Source: Delftia tsuruhatensis NBRC 16741
GTDB lineage: Bacteria; Pseudomonadota; Gammaproteobacteria; Burkholderiales; Burkholderiaceae_C
Assembly: GCF_001571325.1 (NCBI RefSeq)
Contig: NZ_BCTO01000023.1
Coordinates: 171,477-235,476 of the forward strand
Length of the DNA stretch: 64,000 nt
Direction: 5' to 3'
The notes below the pieces were generated by a model. That model saw only the letters and a list, made by a program, of their open reading frames with translations, was not told the DNA's origin and did not search any database. A program made the translations under genes and the position numbers. Below are positions 53,557-62,296 of the stretch, in pieces (the first letter of the stretch is position 1; each line of letters opens with the position of its first letter).

Positions 53557-54444
53557 TCAGGCCAAGCGCAACCCGAGCGCCTGAAAGACCTCTGGCATGT
53601 GGCATGCGAACGCCCAATTGCCGGGATCGGTGGCGTCCGGCCCGCCGGCCACATGCAATCCCACTGCGGTCCCGGTTTTCGGATCGAACCAAACTGCGCC
53701 CGAGTCGCCTCCTTGCGACAACAACTGGCTGCTGCCATTCAGCGGGCCCAGGACAATGCCCTCCATGAGCAACTCGGTGCCGTTGGGGTAGGTGACGAGA
53801 TGCTTTCCCACGTAAGTTGTTGCTTCGCGCGGCCCGCTCACCGCACCCACCATGGTCAGGGTCTCGCCTGCGGCGAGGTAGCGGATCGTGTCGAGGTTGA
53901 TGCTGAATCCTACGGGGCGATTACTCCCGCTTCGCGGTGAAGTCGGTGCGATCGCGGCGTCGACTCGGCACGTCAGCACGGGCTGGCGGATCACCCCGAT
54001 CGCGTTGGCGGCACCAGGAGTAGGCTGGAAGGCACGTTGACCTGTTTTGTTCAAGACGTGCGCGGCCGTCAATACGCAAGGCACACCGTCAGGCGCCACC
54101 ACGATTAGTCCCACCGTTCCTGTAGCCCCGCCCGCTCGCATGACTTGCGCTCCGGGCACAACGGGATTCATAGCCAGTTGCGCATGCACGCACGAAGCGA
54201 TTACGTCCAGGGGCACGCCGTCGATTTCGCGCGGAAACAACTGCGCTTTCGTAAGCTGTTCTTCTGGAATCTTGGTTCGCACGTGGACGCAGATGGCCAA
54301 CTGCTCCTGCACCACGCCAGCGCGCCGTGGTCGACCAATGCTGAGGCCGGTAACGTAGTCGCGCCGGAGGAATCGCTGCGCTTTCCGGTAGGCGTCGATC
54401 AAGCGGGGATCCACGACCCCTGGCAGGAAGGGAGCGCGAGCCAT
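53557..54444 (-). CDS. Trypsin-like serine peptidase (chymotrypsin fold)
   Basis: A 295-residue protein with a chymotrypsin-fold triad: His129 in VLTAAHVLN, Asp162 in CRVDAAIAP and Ser248 in SQGGDSGAVWF. No signal peptide is visible; the first 100 residues form an N-terminal extension. The gene follows the lipoprotein gene by four bases with a GAGGT site before its ATG, so the two form an operon. The region is visibly less G+C-rich than the core genes. The role is unknown; the coupling to a lipoprotein suggests a function at the envelope, though the peptidase itself appears not to be exported by Sec. Confidence 0.82.
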   Translation of the reverse strand: MARAPFLPGVVDPRLIDAYRKAQRFLRRDYVTGLSIGRPRRAGVVQEQLAICVHVRTKIPEEQLTKAQLFPREIDGVPLDVIASCVHAQLAMNPVVPGAQVMRAGGATGTVGLIVVAPDGVPCVLTAAHVLNKTGQRAFQPTPGAANAIGVIRQPVLTCRVDAAIAPTSPRSGSNRPVGFSINLDTIRYLAAGETLTMVGAVSGPREATTYVGKHLVTYPNGTELLMEGIVLGPLNGSSQLLSQGGDSGAVWFDPKTGTAVGLHVAGGPDATDPGNWAFACHMPEVFQALGLRLA

Positions 54445-54448
54445 GACC

Positions 54449-56317
54449 TCACTGCCCCGTCTTTTGCTCGTCGCGGAACTTGTTCAGATCAGACTGAGCT
54501 TTCTCCAGGGCGAGCTGCGCCTCGACCAACTTCTTGCGCGCGTCAAGTTCTGCGGCCTCAGCGGTGGCTTTCGTGGCACCCTGGTTCTGTTTGGCTTCCT
54601 TGAACTTCATGATCGTGTCAGCGGACGATTCAAAAACCTCCGCCGCCTTGGCGGCGGCGGCGTTGCTCTTGTAGGTCAGCTTCGTCAGCGCGCCGTTCTC
54701 AGCGAACGACGCCGCGATCGTATTGTTCTGGAAAGCCTTGTTGCGCAGCAGCAGGAAGGCCATCGGCCCGAACTGAGGGACATCAACCGGTGATGCAAGA
54801 ACGACGCGCGATGGCGGTGCCGTCATGGTACCGGCGGTCAGGCAATCGCCCTTGGCGCAAACGTAGAGGTAGCTCCTGAGCGGCTGTCGGTACCAGACGC
54901 CCTGTTCTTTATCCGACTGGCGCGCAGGGCCACCGCCTGCAGTGACTGGATACAACGCAGCCGATGCAGCGAGACCTTTGTCCACGACTGTAGGAATAAC
55001 GTAGCAGTCGTCATCGTCATCAAGCGGCGAGCATGAGGCCTTGACCCGCTTGTCGAGCCAGGCGAGCTTCGCTTCGTCCGCGCCGGACAGAGAATAGTTC
55101 TGGGCGGCAGGTTGGGGTGAGACGGTCGTCATCGTCGTGACCGTAAGCACCTTGCGCAACGCCGAGAGGCGAGCAGCCGTCTTGGCGGCGGCTTCGTTCT
55201 CCTCTCGCTGGGTCTCCCTTCCCCAGGCAAGCGCGCTGGACGCCTTCTTGAGCGTTGCTTCCGCGAGCTTGAGCATCGCCTGCAGCTTCGGCTTCGAGGC
55301 ATCATCGTCCGGTAGATCCTTGACCTGCGCTGCCAGTTTGTCGCGCGCGGCCTGGGCTTCGAATTCGGCCTCGCCGAGTTTCGCGACCTTCTTCTGCATG
55401 GCGAGCGCTGCTTCGGCATCCGATTCCACTTTCGTAGCCAAGGCGCCACGCTGCAGCAGTTTCAGGCGGACGTCGGCGTTGCAAATCGGTCGACTTTCAG
55501 CCACCGCCTGCTTCCACTCCTTGAACGGAACGATCTTGCGCTTCTCATCACCGCTCTGCGTGCTGGGAAAGGGAAATCCGCCGAGGCCAGCAGCCAGTTT
55601 GGCGGCGCCGCTGAGAACTCCCTGGACGACGGTGCTGGTCTGGTCGTCGATTGTTACGTTGATACTCTTGAGCGTGCCGTTCGGGTAAGACTCGACGGAG
55701 TAGTCAGTTCCCTTGAGGTCGTTCTGCAGGTCGTTGAAATCGATCGCGTAAAACTGCTGAGTGTCAGCCAGCACCAGTGGAACGGCCTGTGCACTGACCT
55801 CCACGTCGAAAGTCGCCGGCAAGACCGGACTTGCCTGCGCCAGGGCCTTCACCGCCGTCCCGATCTGGTCTTGCGTAGCAGAAACGGACTGCAGCGGCTT
55901 TGGCGGCTTGGCATTGTCCTGCGCGTCGAGAATCTGGGACAGCGAGGTATTGCCTAGGAGGGCCTTGACCGTCTCTCGGACATCCGCCTGCTCAAGCACA
56001 GGGTCGTTCAAGGCGACGGCCAGCAGCATTGCTGCATCCTTATTCTTTTTCTCGGCCAGCAGGAGGTTGATGAGCTTCAACTGGTCGTGGAGCCAGCGCG
56101 GTGCTGCGCCGGAATCCGACGGAAACCCTGTCGCGCACGCTTTCAATTCGCGGGCGATGGTGATCTGGAACTCTGTCTTGGGCAAGTAGTAGACCTGCCC
56201 GGCCACCTGCGTCTTGAAATCCGAGATCGGCGTGGCGACCATCTGCGTGGTGCACGCCTGAAGCGCAAGCACGCCGCTCAGGGCGGCAAGTCGCCCGCTC
56301 AATGAGATATTGCTCAT
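54449..56317 (-). CDS. Coiled-coil lipoprotein of unknown function, paired with the peptidase
   Basis: A 622-residue protein with a lipoprotein signal (LSGRLAALSGVLALQACTT; lipobox LQAC, Cys22). The start of the mature part, GQVYYLPKTEFQITIARELKAC, resembles DUF4831-type lipoproteins. The middle (about 295-380) and the C-terminus (about 575-620, FKEAKQNQGATKATAEAAEL) are rich in A, K and E and probably coiled coil. It is the first gene of an operon with the trypsin-like peptidase. Composition differs from neighbours, suggesting transfer. I do not recognise a described system with this pair. Confidence 0.75.
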   Translation of the reverse strand: MSNISLSGRLAALSGVLALQACTTQMVATPISDFKTQVAGQVYYLPKTEFQITIARELKACATGFPSDSGAAPRWLHDQLKLINLLLAEKKNKDAAMLLAVALNDPVLEQADVRETVKALLGNTSLSQILDAQDNAKPPKPLQSVSATQDQIGTAVKALAQASPVLPATFDVEVSAQAVPLVLADTQQFYAIDFNDLQNDLKGTDYSVESYPNGTLKSINVTIDDQTSTVVQGVLSGAAKLAAGLGGFPFPSTQSGDEKRKIVPFKEWKQAVAESRPICNADVRLKLLQRGALATKVESDAEAALAMQKKVAKLGEAEFEAQAARDKLAAQVKDLPDDDASKPKLQAMLKLAEATLKKASSALAWGRETQREENEAAAKTAARLSALRKVLTVTTMTTVSPQPAAQNYSLSGADEAKLAWLDKRVKASCSPLDDDDDCYVIPTVVDKGLAASAALYPVTAGGGPARQSDKEQGVWYRQPLRSYLYVCAKGDCLTAGTMTAPPSRVVLASPVDVPQFGPMAFLLLRNKAFQNNTIAASFAENGALTKLTYKSNAAAAKAAEVFESSADTIMKFKEAKQNQGATKATAEAAELDARKKLVEAQLALEKAQSDLNKFRDEQKTGQ

Positions 56318-56747
56318 GACTCCTCCTCCTCACAGGCTTAGGCGCAGTCTAGCGAGGCGCCACGGGGCTGCCAAGCAAAATCGGGGCTATCAGGCCGCGT
56401 GGTACGAGATCACCTACTCCACCTCGCTCTTTCGGTAGACCACTCAGCGCAGTGGAAATTCCGAGGCCTTGCAGCCGTTATGCGTCGACGCGGTCGACAG
56501 CATGTCCAACCGGCCACCGCCCTGATCATGTCCCATGCAAAAGCGATTCGCTTTGCGCAGCTTCTCCAAGACCAGGTAACGAGCGTCCGAATAGCACTGG
56601 TGACCCGGCCTTCGACGATGAGTACGGGCAATTCCGCTCCTGCTGCAAAGCCGACCCCTGACGGCTAAGGTCCAACGCCTGCAGCGGGTAGTGGATTCAA
56701 CCGGCCAACCCAACACATTCGTCAAACCTCAACCGGCTTGAGTCGCT
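56318..56747. other. Intergenic region without recognised gene
   Basis: In 430 bases upstream of the lipoprotein gene, several short frames exist on both strands, none with a supported start or family match. One minus-strand frame includes DARYLVLEKLRKANRFC, which looks protein-like and may be a decayed gene piece. The promoter of the lipoprotein-peptidase operon should lie near 56320-56400. Confidence 0.4.
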
Positions 56748-57728
56748 TTACAGCGCCCGCACCGGAATGCAGATGTCGCAGCAGAACTCCCCGGTTTCAG
56801 CATCCATTGCGGTGACCGCAGAAAACATCTCAAAGCAAGGCCGGTCGTCGCATTGCATGCCGCTGGACGGCATCCATTCGCGCGTCAGCCACATCCAGGC
56901 ATTGGCCAAGCCCTCGGGTTTTCCTTTGAACCTTGCCACGGCGTAGCGGCCGCCCGGCAGGGTTTGGGTGTCCACCTGGCCGCTGGCGACGAAATGCGCG
57001 GGGACTTCCACGCAGGCGTCATAGCGGCATTTGTTGGCGGGTGTGAGAGAGGGGTCGTCATAGCCTATGCCGTAGCACGTTTGGTCGCTGAGGCCATGTG
57101 AGTGCATCCACGGCGCAATGGTGCCTCGCCAGAATTGGCCTATGGCTGGCCCATAGGGGCCGATCAAGCGTTGATAGGCGACATGTGCTTTGGGTAGATC
57201 AATGATGCGTACGTCCATGGCGATTTCTTCCTTCAGGTGACAAGAGCCCTGAGGTTCGCCGAACGCGCGCGGGTCTTCCTGATGGAGATTGCCGAAGACC
57301 TGATCAGGATTGCTCTCCTGGCTGCCTTGCGGCTGCCCGATGGCGGCCGCCTGGGTTTTCAGCCGCTCAAGCGTGGTGGAGCGCCAGGCCGATGGCGTGC
57401 AGCCAAACTTGAGTTTGAAGGCGCGCGCAAATGCTTCGCCCGATTGGAAGCCGGTGGCCAAGGCGGTTTCAAGCACGGTTTCCTTGCTGCCGCAGGACAG
57501 CCGGAACGCCGCTTTCTCCAGCCGTCGGCGCTGCGCATAGCTGCCCAGCGTTTCTCCCATCCATGCCGCGAAAATTCGGTGAAAGTGGAAGCGCGAGAAA
57601 TTGGCGATGTCGGCCAGATGAGCGCCATCCAGAGGCTGATCCAGGTGGGCATCGATGTAGTTGAGCACGCGATTGATCCGTCGCGCGTACTCGGCGCGGG
57701 ATGCCTGCTCGGAAGGCTTGTTCGTCAT
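56748..57728 (-). CDS. AraC-family regulator with GyrI-like ligand domain
   Basis: A 326-residue regulator. The N-terminal AraC helix-turn-helix pair (LADIANFSRFHFHRIFAAWMGE and VLETALATGFQSGEAFARAFKLKFG) is followed by a linker and a GyrI-like small-molecule-binding domain (MDVRIIDLPKAHVAYQRLIGPYG). This layout is that of Rob/SoxS-like effectors that sense drugs or hydrophobic compounds. The N-terminal DNA-binding order is typical of the group. It precedes the HxlR gene on the same strand. Confidence 0.9.
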   Translation of the reverse strand: MTNKPSEQASRAEYARRINRVLNYIDAHLDQPLDGAHLADIANFSRFHFHRIFAAWMGETLGSYAQRRRLEKAAFRLSCGSKETVLETALATGFQSGEAFARAFKLKFGCTPSAWRSTTLERLKTQAAAIGQPQGSQESNPDQVFGNLHQEDPRAFGEPQGSCHLKEEIAMDVRIIDLPKAHVAYQRLIGPYGPAIGQFWRGTIAPWMHSHGLSDQTCYGIGYDDPSLTPANKCRYDACVEVPAHFVASGQVDTQTLPGGRYAVARFKGKPEGLANAWMWLTREWMPSSGMQCDDRPCFEMFSAVTAMDAETGEFCCDICIPVRAL

Positions 57729-57821
57729 GGTCGTTGTTCTTCAAATCACCGTGCATGCGGCGATGGGGCTTGCCTGTCAGCAGGGGGGGCGGATGGAGAC
57801 GACCAGCCGGCGCAGCTCTCG

Positions 57822-58145
57822 TCAGGCCGGCGCCTTCCCCTTCACCCACAACCCAAACTCCTTCATCACTTCCACCACGGGCTTGAGCCGCTCCCCATCC
57901 TGGGTCAGTTCGTACTCCACCTTGATCGGCGCCGTGGGGTAGACGGTGCGCTTGACCAGGCCTGCTTCCTCCAGCGCGCGAAGGTCCAGGGTGAGGGAGC
58001 GTTGGGAGATGCCGGGCATGTCGCGGCGCAGGTCGTTGAAGCGCCGGGGGCCGTCGATGAGGTAGGAGGCGATGAGCAGCCTCCAGCGGCCGCCCAGCAG
58101 GCGCATGGCTTCTTCCACGGAGCAGCCGGAGATGTTGGATTTCAT
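57822..58145 (-). CDS. HxlR-family transcriptional regulator, copy 1
   Basis: A 107-residue HxlR-type winged-helix regulator beginning MKSNISGCSVEEAMRLLGGRW, with Cys8, the redox-type cysteine common in the family, and the helix block ISQRSLTLDLRALEEAGLVKR. The protein is identical to copy 2 (62297-62620) except for the last two residues (PA here, LV there). This copy has the more natural end. Its 5' side joins the A+T-rich insert. Likely represses a neighbouring detoxification gene. Confidence 0.9.
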   Translation of the reverse strand: MKSNISGCSVEEAMRLLGGRWRLLIASYLIDGPRRFNDLRRDMPGISQRSLTLDLRALEEAGLVKRTVYPTAPIKVEYELTQDGERLKPVVEVMKEFGLWVKGKAPA

Positions 58146-58201
58146 AGCACATTCATCATAGGCAGGCGGTAGGTGCATTTTTTTAACCTATGGGCAGTTT
58201 T
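57830..58201. repeat. 372-base direct repeat, left copy (HxlR gene)
   Basis: This segment recurs at 62305-62676, offset 4475 bases, same orientation. By eye the coding part is identical and only four bases differ, all within 58166-58176 in the leader upstream of the gene. The pair brackets the A+T-rich insert with the GH18 gene. Confidence 0.9.
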
Positions 58202-58812
58202 AGATGTACGGTCCCAGGAAGCACGTAGTGAGATTCTTCGCCTGCGCGCCAGATGCGGAGAGTGGGAGAGGCACGTGACATGAGCAGGTTCTGCTGGGTC
58301 AATACACCGTCTCAGTAGACAGAAACACCGGATGGCCTACACAGACTTGACTTGACTTGACTGGACTGTGGCCTTCAGTTTTTTGGAATCATTCATCCTC
58401 ATCAAAAATGTGGTCTTTGTGGATATTTGGGGCTCAGCTGTGGTGGCGCTGCGTGAGACACCGGTCCGCGTATTGCCGCTTGGGCACATTGCCATCTCTC
58501 ATTTCGTTTCTCCGTACTCCCGAAATTTTCAACTTTTTGCTATATGTGAAGCAGAGGCATGCTCAAAGGATTTGTTGCACGCAATCGCTTGCTTCTGCAC
58601 CGAGGCCACGTCGAGTACATAGTCCTGCTTGGTCAATGCGCTAGCACTTGATCCATTGTGCAGTTTTACGTGTTGACGGGCGTGGGATGTGCAAGGTATG
58701 GTGTGGCGTCAGTCTGCTTTATTGCAATCTTCACCGAGAAATCCAATGGGACCCAAGCCTTCGCAGCCGCAAGTGAGGAGTTGTTTTTCTGCGGCAGGAC
58801 GGATAGATCATC
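58202..58812. other. A+T-rich region without recognised gene
   Basis: This 611-base start of the insert is much less G+C-rich than the core. Two overlapping plus-strand frames (58357-58644 and 58368-58622) have no ribosome binding site or family resemblance. A short pentamer repeat of TTGAC occurs at about 58347-58362. Nothing else is recognised. Confidence 0.5.
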
Positions 58813-59380
58813 ATGGTTCAAGGAATGGGGGTAAGCACATGGTTTATCGATAATGGAAAATCAGTAGGTTGACCAAGATACCCCAGGGATACCTTTTTTG
58901 CCTTTGCCTTTGCCTTTGCCTTTGCCTTTGCCTTTGCCTTTGCCTTTGGCTTGAGCCAGAGCCTCCTGACCAGCATTTGCTCGCTGGAGGGGAGTGCGCC
59001 ACCCTGCCTGCCCCGAATTGCTACAAGGACGACATTGATGAAGCGGCGATTGACAGCGGTGTTGCTTCCACGTTTCGCATCTTCTATCGTGATACTGGAA
59101 AACCATTTGATTATGATAAATCACATGTGATTGGGGAATTTAATCCAAATGACTGGAAAGGGGTATTAACTTATTAATCACACCAAAACCAATAACCTGC
59201 GCCATCGACCTGAGAGACGTAAACTGCGGGGAATATGTGGCAGCCGTCTCATTTGAGCTGCAGTGCTCCGAGGTCTATTCCGAATTGTCCAAATTTACCC
59301 TATCCCATGAGTTCAAGTTTGCTATCACTTCGGAGTATACCGTCCATCCAGCAGAGCATTCAGTCACCTTTCTAACTTGA
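58813..59380 (+). pseudogene. Frameshifted gene remnant before the GH18 gene
   Basis: Protein-like sequence appears in three successive frames. ATG at 58813 gives VSTWFIDNGKSVG then a stop. A second frame reads NCYKDDIDEAAIDSG...SHVIGEFNPNDWKG to a stop at 59177. A third frame continues LLITPKPITCAIDLRDVNC...TFLT, ending 59380, seven bases before the first ATG of the next gene. Together they look like one gene broken by at least two frameshifts and an inserted TTTGCC microsatellite. Family not recognised. Sequencing errors could mimic part of this. Confidence 0.55.
58897..58944. repeat. TTTGCC microsatellite, eight perfect copies
   Basis: Eight perfect tandem TTTGCC units plus one imperfect copy (TTTGGC) at 58945-58950. 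On the two strands it reads as Leu-Cys or Lys-Gly alternation, neither likely to be a functional protein. It lies inside the broken gene. Repeat number could vary between strains. Confidence 0.95.
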
Positions 59381-59392
59381 AGGAAAATGGAT

Positions 59393-60364
59393 ATGAAAAA
59401 GAAAACATTGAGCAAACCGCTCAAGACAATTTATGTTTTTTCATCCTCCACTGAGAACCAGGTGCCCGATGAAAGCAATGTTGTTCTAGTCAACATGGCT
59501 GTATTTGAGAAAGATGGTGCCGTTTTTCTGCATGAGCCGTCAGCTCAACTGAAAACTCTAATTAATGGTTGGCAGAAAGATGGCAAATGTGTGCTCGTTT
59601 CTCTCGGTGGTGAAGCGGAGCCAATTCAGGATTGGCACCATTTTTATGGCAAAGAATTCTCTGAAGCATTTGAGGCATTTACTAAAAATTTGTCAACGCT
59701 TCAAAACGAGTATGGGTTCGACGGATTCGATCTTGATGTGGAGGGTCAGAGCGTCTTGACCATGGACGATGCAAAGAAATTTGCGGAATTTGGAACGCAG
59801 CTTCGCAACAAGTTTCCTGATGCCATCATCGCATTAACGGTTCCTGCCGATAATGCACTGACCCCCGGCGCATATTGGGCGGACTTTATTGGGGGGATGA
59901 GTGCTCCACATAACCTAGGATGGAATGTCATGACGGTCATTGCACATGATAAAGCTGAGTTTGATCGAATCTACGACTTTGTGCAAATCATGGCTTATGA
60001 CTCGCCCTCCGATAAGCGTGGCGATCATACACAGGGTTCCGCAGTGTGGCTTGCTCATGTTTATAGGGATTTTGCGCAAACATGTACCTACGAATTTAAC
60101 AAGAGGATCCCACAATCGGGTGCAGATGATTACAACAATTACCCAGGCATTTCAACGTCCAAGCTGGTCTTGGGCGTCACCGCCGACACTGCCAATCAAG
60201 GGTATGCGACGCCAAGTGAGATTGGCCAGGTGCAGACTGAGCTCGAAACCTTGACTAAGCCAGAGTCTCTGAAACTTGGTGGAGGCATGATCTGGCGGGC
60301 GGACAGCGATAAACGGAATCAGGACCATGCTGTTTCCACTGCACTGTACGCTTTACTGAAGTAG
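59393..60364 (+). CDS. GH18 chitinase-like protein without signal peptide
   Basis: A 323-residue glycoside hydrolase family 18 protein. The catalytic signature DGFDLDVE lies at residues 110-117 with acid Glu117, so the DxxDxDxE motif is complete. Earlier strands include KCVLVSLGGEAE, and FVQIMAYDSPS follows with the conserved tyrosine/aspartate. It starts MKKKTLSKPLK and has no signal peptide or chitin-binding domain. AAGGA at 59380-59384 suits ATG 59393 better than ATG 59387. The gene is A+T-richer than the core. Possible roles are an intracellular glycan hydrolase, a toxin or an endo-N-acetylglucosaminidase. Confidence 0.85.
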   Translation: MKKKTLSKPLKTIYVFSSSTENQVPDESNVVLVNMAVFEKDGAVFLHEPSAQLKTLINGWQKDGKCVLVSLGGEAEPIQDWHHFYGKEFSEAFEAFTKNLSTLQNEYGFDGFDLDVEGQSVLTMDDAKKFAEFGTQLRNKFPDAIIALTVPADNALTPGAYWADFIGGMSAPHNLGWNVMTVIAHDKAEFDRIYDFVQIMAYDSPSDKRGDHTQGSAVWLAHVYRDFAQTCTYEFNKRIPQSGADDYNNYPGISTSKLVLGVTADTANQGYATPSEIGQVQTELETLTKPESLKLGGGMIWRADSDKRNQDHAVSTALYALLK

Positions 60365-60451
60365 TGCCGTACTAATCCAGGCATTGGTATAAAGAACGAT
60401 CCCAGACATAAGCCCGGGAGTCAATGTTTAATACACACAGTCGGAGGTATT

Positions 60452-61426
60452 ATGAGCATCACCAAGCTAAAGGATGGTTTAAAAATCACGTTCGCCGATG
60501 CACTAGCCAAGGCGGGTACAACGCTGACCTTCAATGCGGCGGGCGTCGGGCTTTGCGAGTGCAATGCGACTACGCCGGAGCACTACTTCCCGGACACTGA
60601 TGTGAACATTGCTGGCGACACAATCAACTGCGCAACGTATGTTAAAGATGACGAAACGAAGCAATGGCTATTCAACGGTGCAATCTATTTGAAGGAAAAC
60701 GGCGATGATGCGGGCTTGCTTGAGCTCGACCATATCGAAATTGGTGAGAAAGATGCTGCCGACGCGCCTGATCTAGTTGTTACGCAGCAAAAAGGCTCGA
60801 ACCATTTTATTTTTGCCCTTCGCAGTTCCAGCCGAGCGAATGAGTCGGAGGTGCCGAAAACTCCGCCCGAGGAATCGCCTCCCGCCAAAGGAAAAACCTA
60901 TCAGGTTGGAGATAGATTTGGCGGTTACTTTCGCTTCATTTATCAAGATCGGACTAGCCAACACGACTTCGGTCCGGGCGATGAATTAATCGTTCACCAC
61001 GTCGAGACAGGGCAATCGCTGGTTTTAAACATAGATCATCCGGAGAGCGGTTCATTTGGTATCGTTCAGACCGACATCAACGGGTTTGCCCATTTTCTAT
61101 TTGATATGAAGCGAAGGAATGGTCAAACAGCGTTCGCGGGTAAACTGAACATCCTCGTTGCTCCTCCCCCGTACAAGCAGAATGCGTTTTACGTGGACTC
61201 GGTCGAACTTATCTCGTTCAACGAGCAGAGCAAAACAGACCTCAAGCACGATATCACGGTGCAAACAGACTTCGACCAAAGAGGACCGGTCGAAGTCTAT
61301 GGAACCCTGATACGCATCGAAAAAGACATGCTTGGAGAGAAGCCTTGGTATACAGCCCAGAGCGGTGGAAAGTGGTCATTGGTGACAGGAAAAAGAATCC
61401 TGTTGCCCGAGCAGATCAAGGTCTAA
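60452..61426 (+). CDS. Unknown two-part beta-rich protein downstream of GH18
   Basis: A 324-residue protein not recognised. Residues 1-125 form one part (KITFADALAKAGTTLTFNAAGVG...), a proline/glutamate linker (SEVPKTPPEESPPAKGKTY) separates it from a second part (150-324) with alternating strands (YFRFIYQDRTSQHDFGPGDELIVHHV). GGAGGT precedes the ATG at good spacing. The stop is directly followed by the IS remnant. A+T-rich like the GH18 gene; the two are probably one transcript and may have been acquired together. No signal peptide. Confidence 0.78.
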   Translation: MSITKLKDGLKITFADALAKAGTTLTFNAAGVGLCECNATTPEHYFPDTDVNIAGDTINCATYVKDDETKQWLFNGAIYLKENGDDAGLLELDHIEIGEKDAADAPDLVVTQQKGSNHFIFALRSSSRANESEVPKTPPEESPPAKGKTYQVGDRFGGYFRFIYQDRTSQHDFGPGDELIVHHVETGQSLVLNIDHPESGSFGIVQTDINGFAHFLFDMKRRNGQTAFAGKLNILVAPPPYKQNAFYVDSVELISFNEQSKTDLKHDITVQTDFDQRGPVEVYGTLIRIEKDMLGEKPWYTAQSGGKWSLVTGKRILLPEQIKV

Positions 61427-61429
61427 GAG

Positions 61430-62294
61430 TGGCTAACACCACTTCCCCAGAGGGCCCGTCAAGGCGGTTATGCTCGTTGCCCTCATGGCATGACGTCCCG
61501 TAAGCAAACAACTGTGGCGACAGCTACAACCCCTCGTCCCAGCCGTCGTGCCTTCTGCCAAAGGCAGTGCGCGCAAGCTCGCACTCAGCGATAACGCCGC
61601 CCTCAACGGCATCTTGTTCGTGCTGCAAACAGGCATTCCATGGAAAGACCTTCCCCAATCTCTTGGGTACGGCAGCGGCATGACGTGCTGGCGGCGCTTG
61701 CGCGACTGGAACGTCGCTGGTGTCTGGGAGCAGTTGCACCAGGCCATGCTGACTCGCTTGCGTGAACATGACCAAATCGATTGGAGCCGGGCCAGCATTG
61801 ATGGCTCCTCGGTACCAAGCCCCCGGGGGCCAGGAAACGGGTCCTCAACCCCACGGACAGAGGCAAACTCGGCTCCAAACGACACATCGTTGTAGATGCC
61901 AGAGGCGTCCCGCTGGTGATCTTGGTCAGCGGTGCGAACAGGCATGACTCCAAGATGTTCGAGAAGTGCGTGGACGCGATTCCTGCGATTGCTGGCCTGC
62001 CAGGATGACCCCGTAGAAGACCGGCAAAGCTGCATGCCGACAAAGGCTACGACTTCAAGCGTTGCCGAGCCCACCTGAGGCCGCGGGGCATCATTGGTCG
62101 GATTGCAAGACGAGGCATTGAGAGCAGTGAGCGGCTGGGCAAGCACCGGTGGGCGGTGGAGACGACGCACAGCTGGTTTGCAGGATTTGCAAACTGCGAA
62201 TCCGCTTTGAAGGACGATTGGATGTCCACGAAGCGCTGCTGAACCAGCAGCCGCGATCATCTGTGCGCGCTTCGTGGATCGGTGGTGTTAGCCA
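61430..62294 (+). mobile_element. IS5-family insertion sequence, decayed
   Basis: An 865-base element bounded by inverted repeats: TGGCTAACACCAC at 61430-61442 and GTGGTGTTAGCCA at 62282-62294. Its transposase is broken by several lesions. The left end lies four bases after the stop of the unknown gene, and the right end lies two bases before the stop codon of HxlR copy 2, whose last codons differ from copy 1. No target duplication is evident at the borders. Confidence 0.85.
61490..62282 (+). pseudogene. IS5-family transposase, several frameshifts and a stop
   Basis: Typical IS5-group words appear in changing frames: SDNAALNGILFVLQTGIPWKDLP and WRRLRDWNVAGVWEQLH (frame of 61548-61895), then KLGSKRHIVVDARGVPLVIL with ANRHDSKMFEKCVDAIPAIAG in another frame, then a TGA at about 62006, then LHADKGYDFKRCRAHL and ESSERLGKHRWAVETTHSWF. 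A last shift leads to LRIRFEGRLDVHEALL. A natural orfA/orfB programmed shift may account for one change; the other lesions make it inactive. Confidence 0.88.
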
Positions 62295-62296
62295 GT

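Noticed and set aside
53286..53738. Minus-strand 150-codon frame ending before the peptidase gene
   Set aside because: It overlaps the peptidase gene's 3' part in another frame; no ribosome binding site, and the tail falls in the hairpin region.
58861..59124. Minus-strand frame with a Lys-Gly repeat as a gene
   Set aside because: It is the other strand of the same microsatellite and has no supported start or family.
58869..59177. Plus-strand frame with a Leu-Cys repeat as an intact gene
   Set aside because: The repeat is a DNA microsatellite; the start lies just before it without a ribosome binding site, and coding sequence continues in another frame after the stop.
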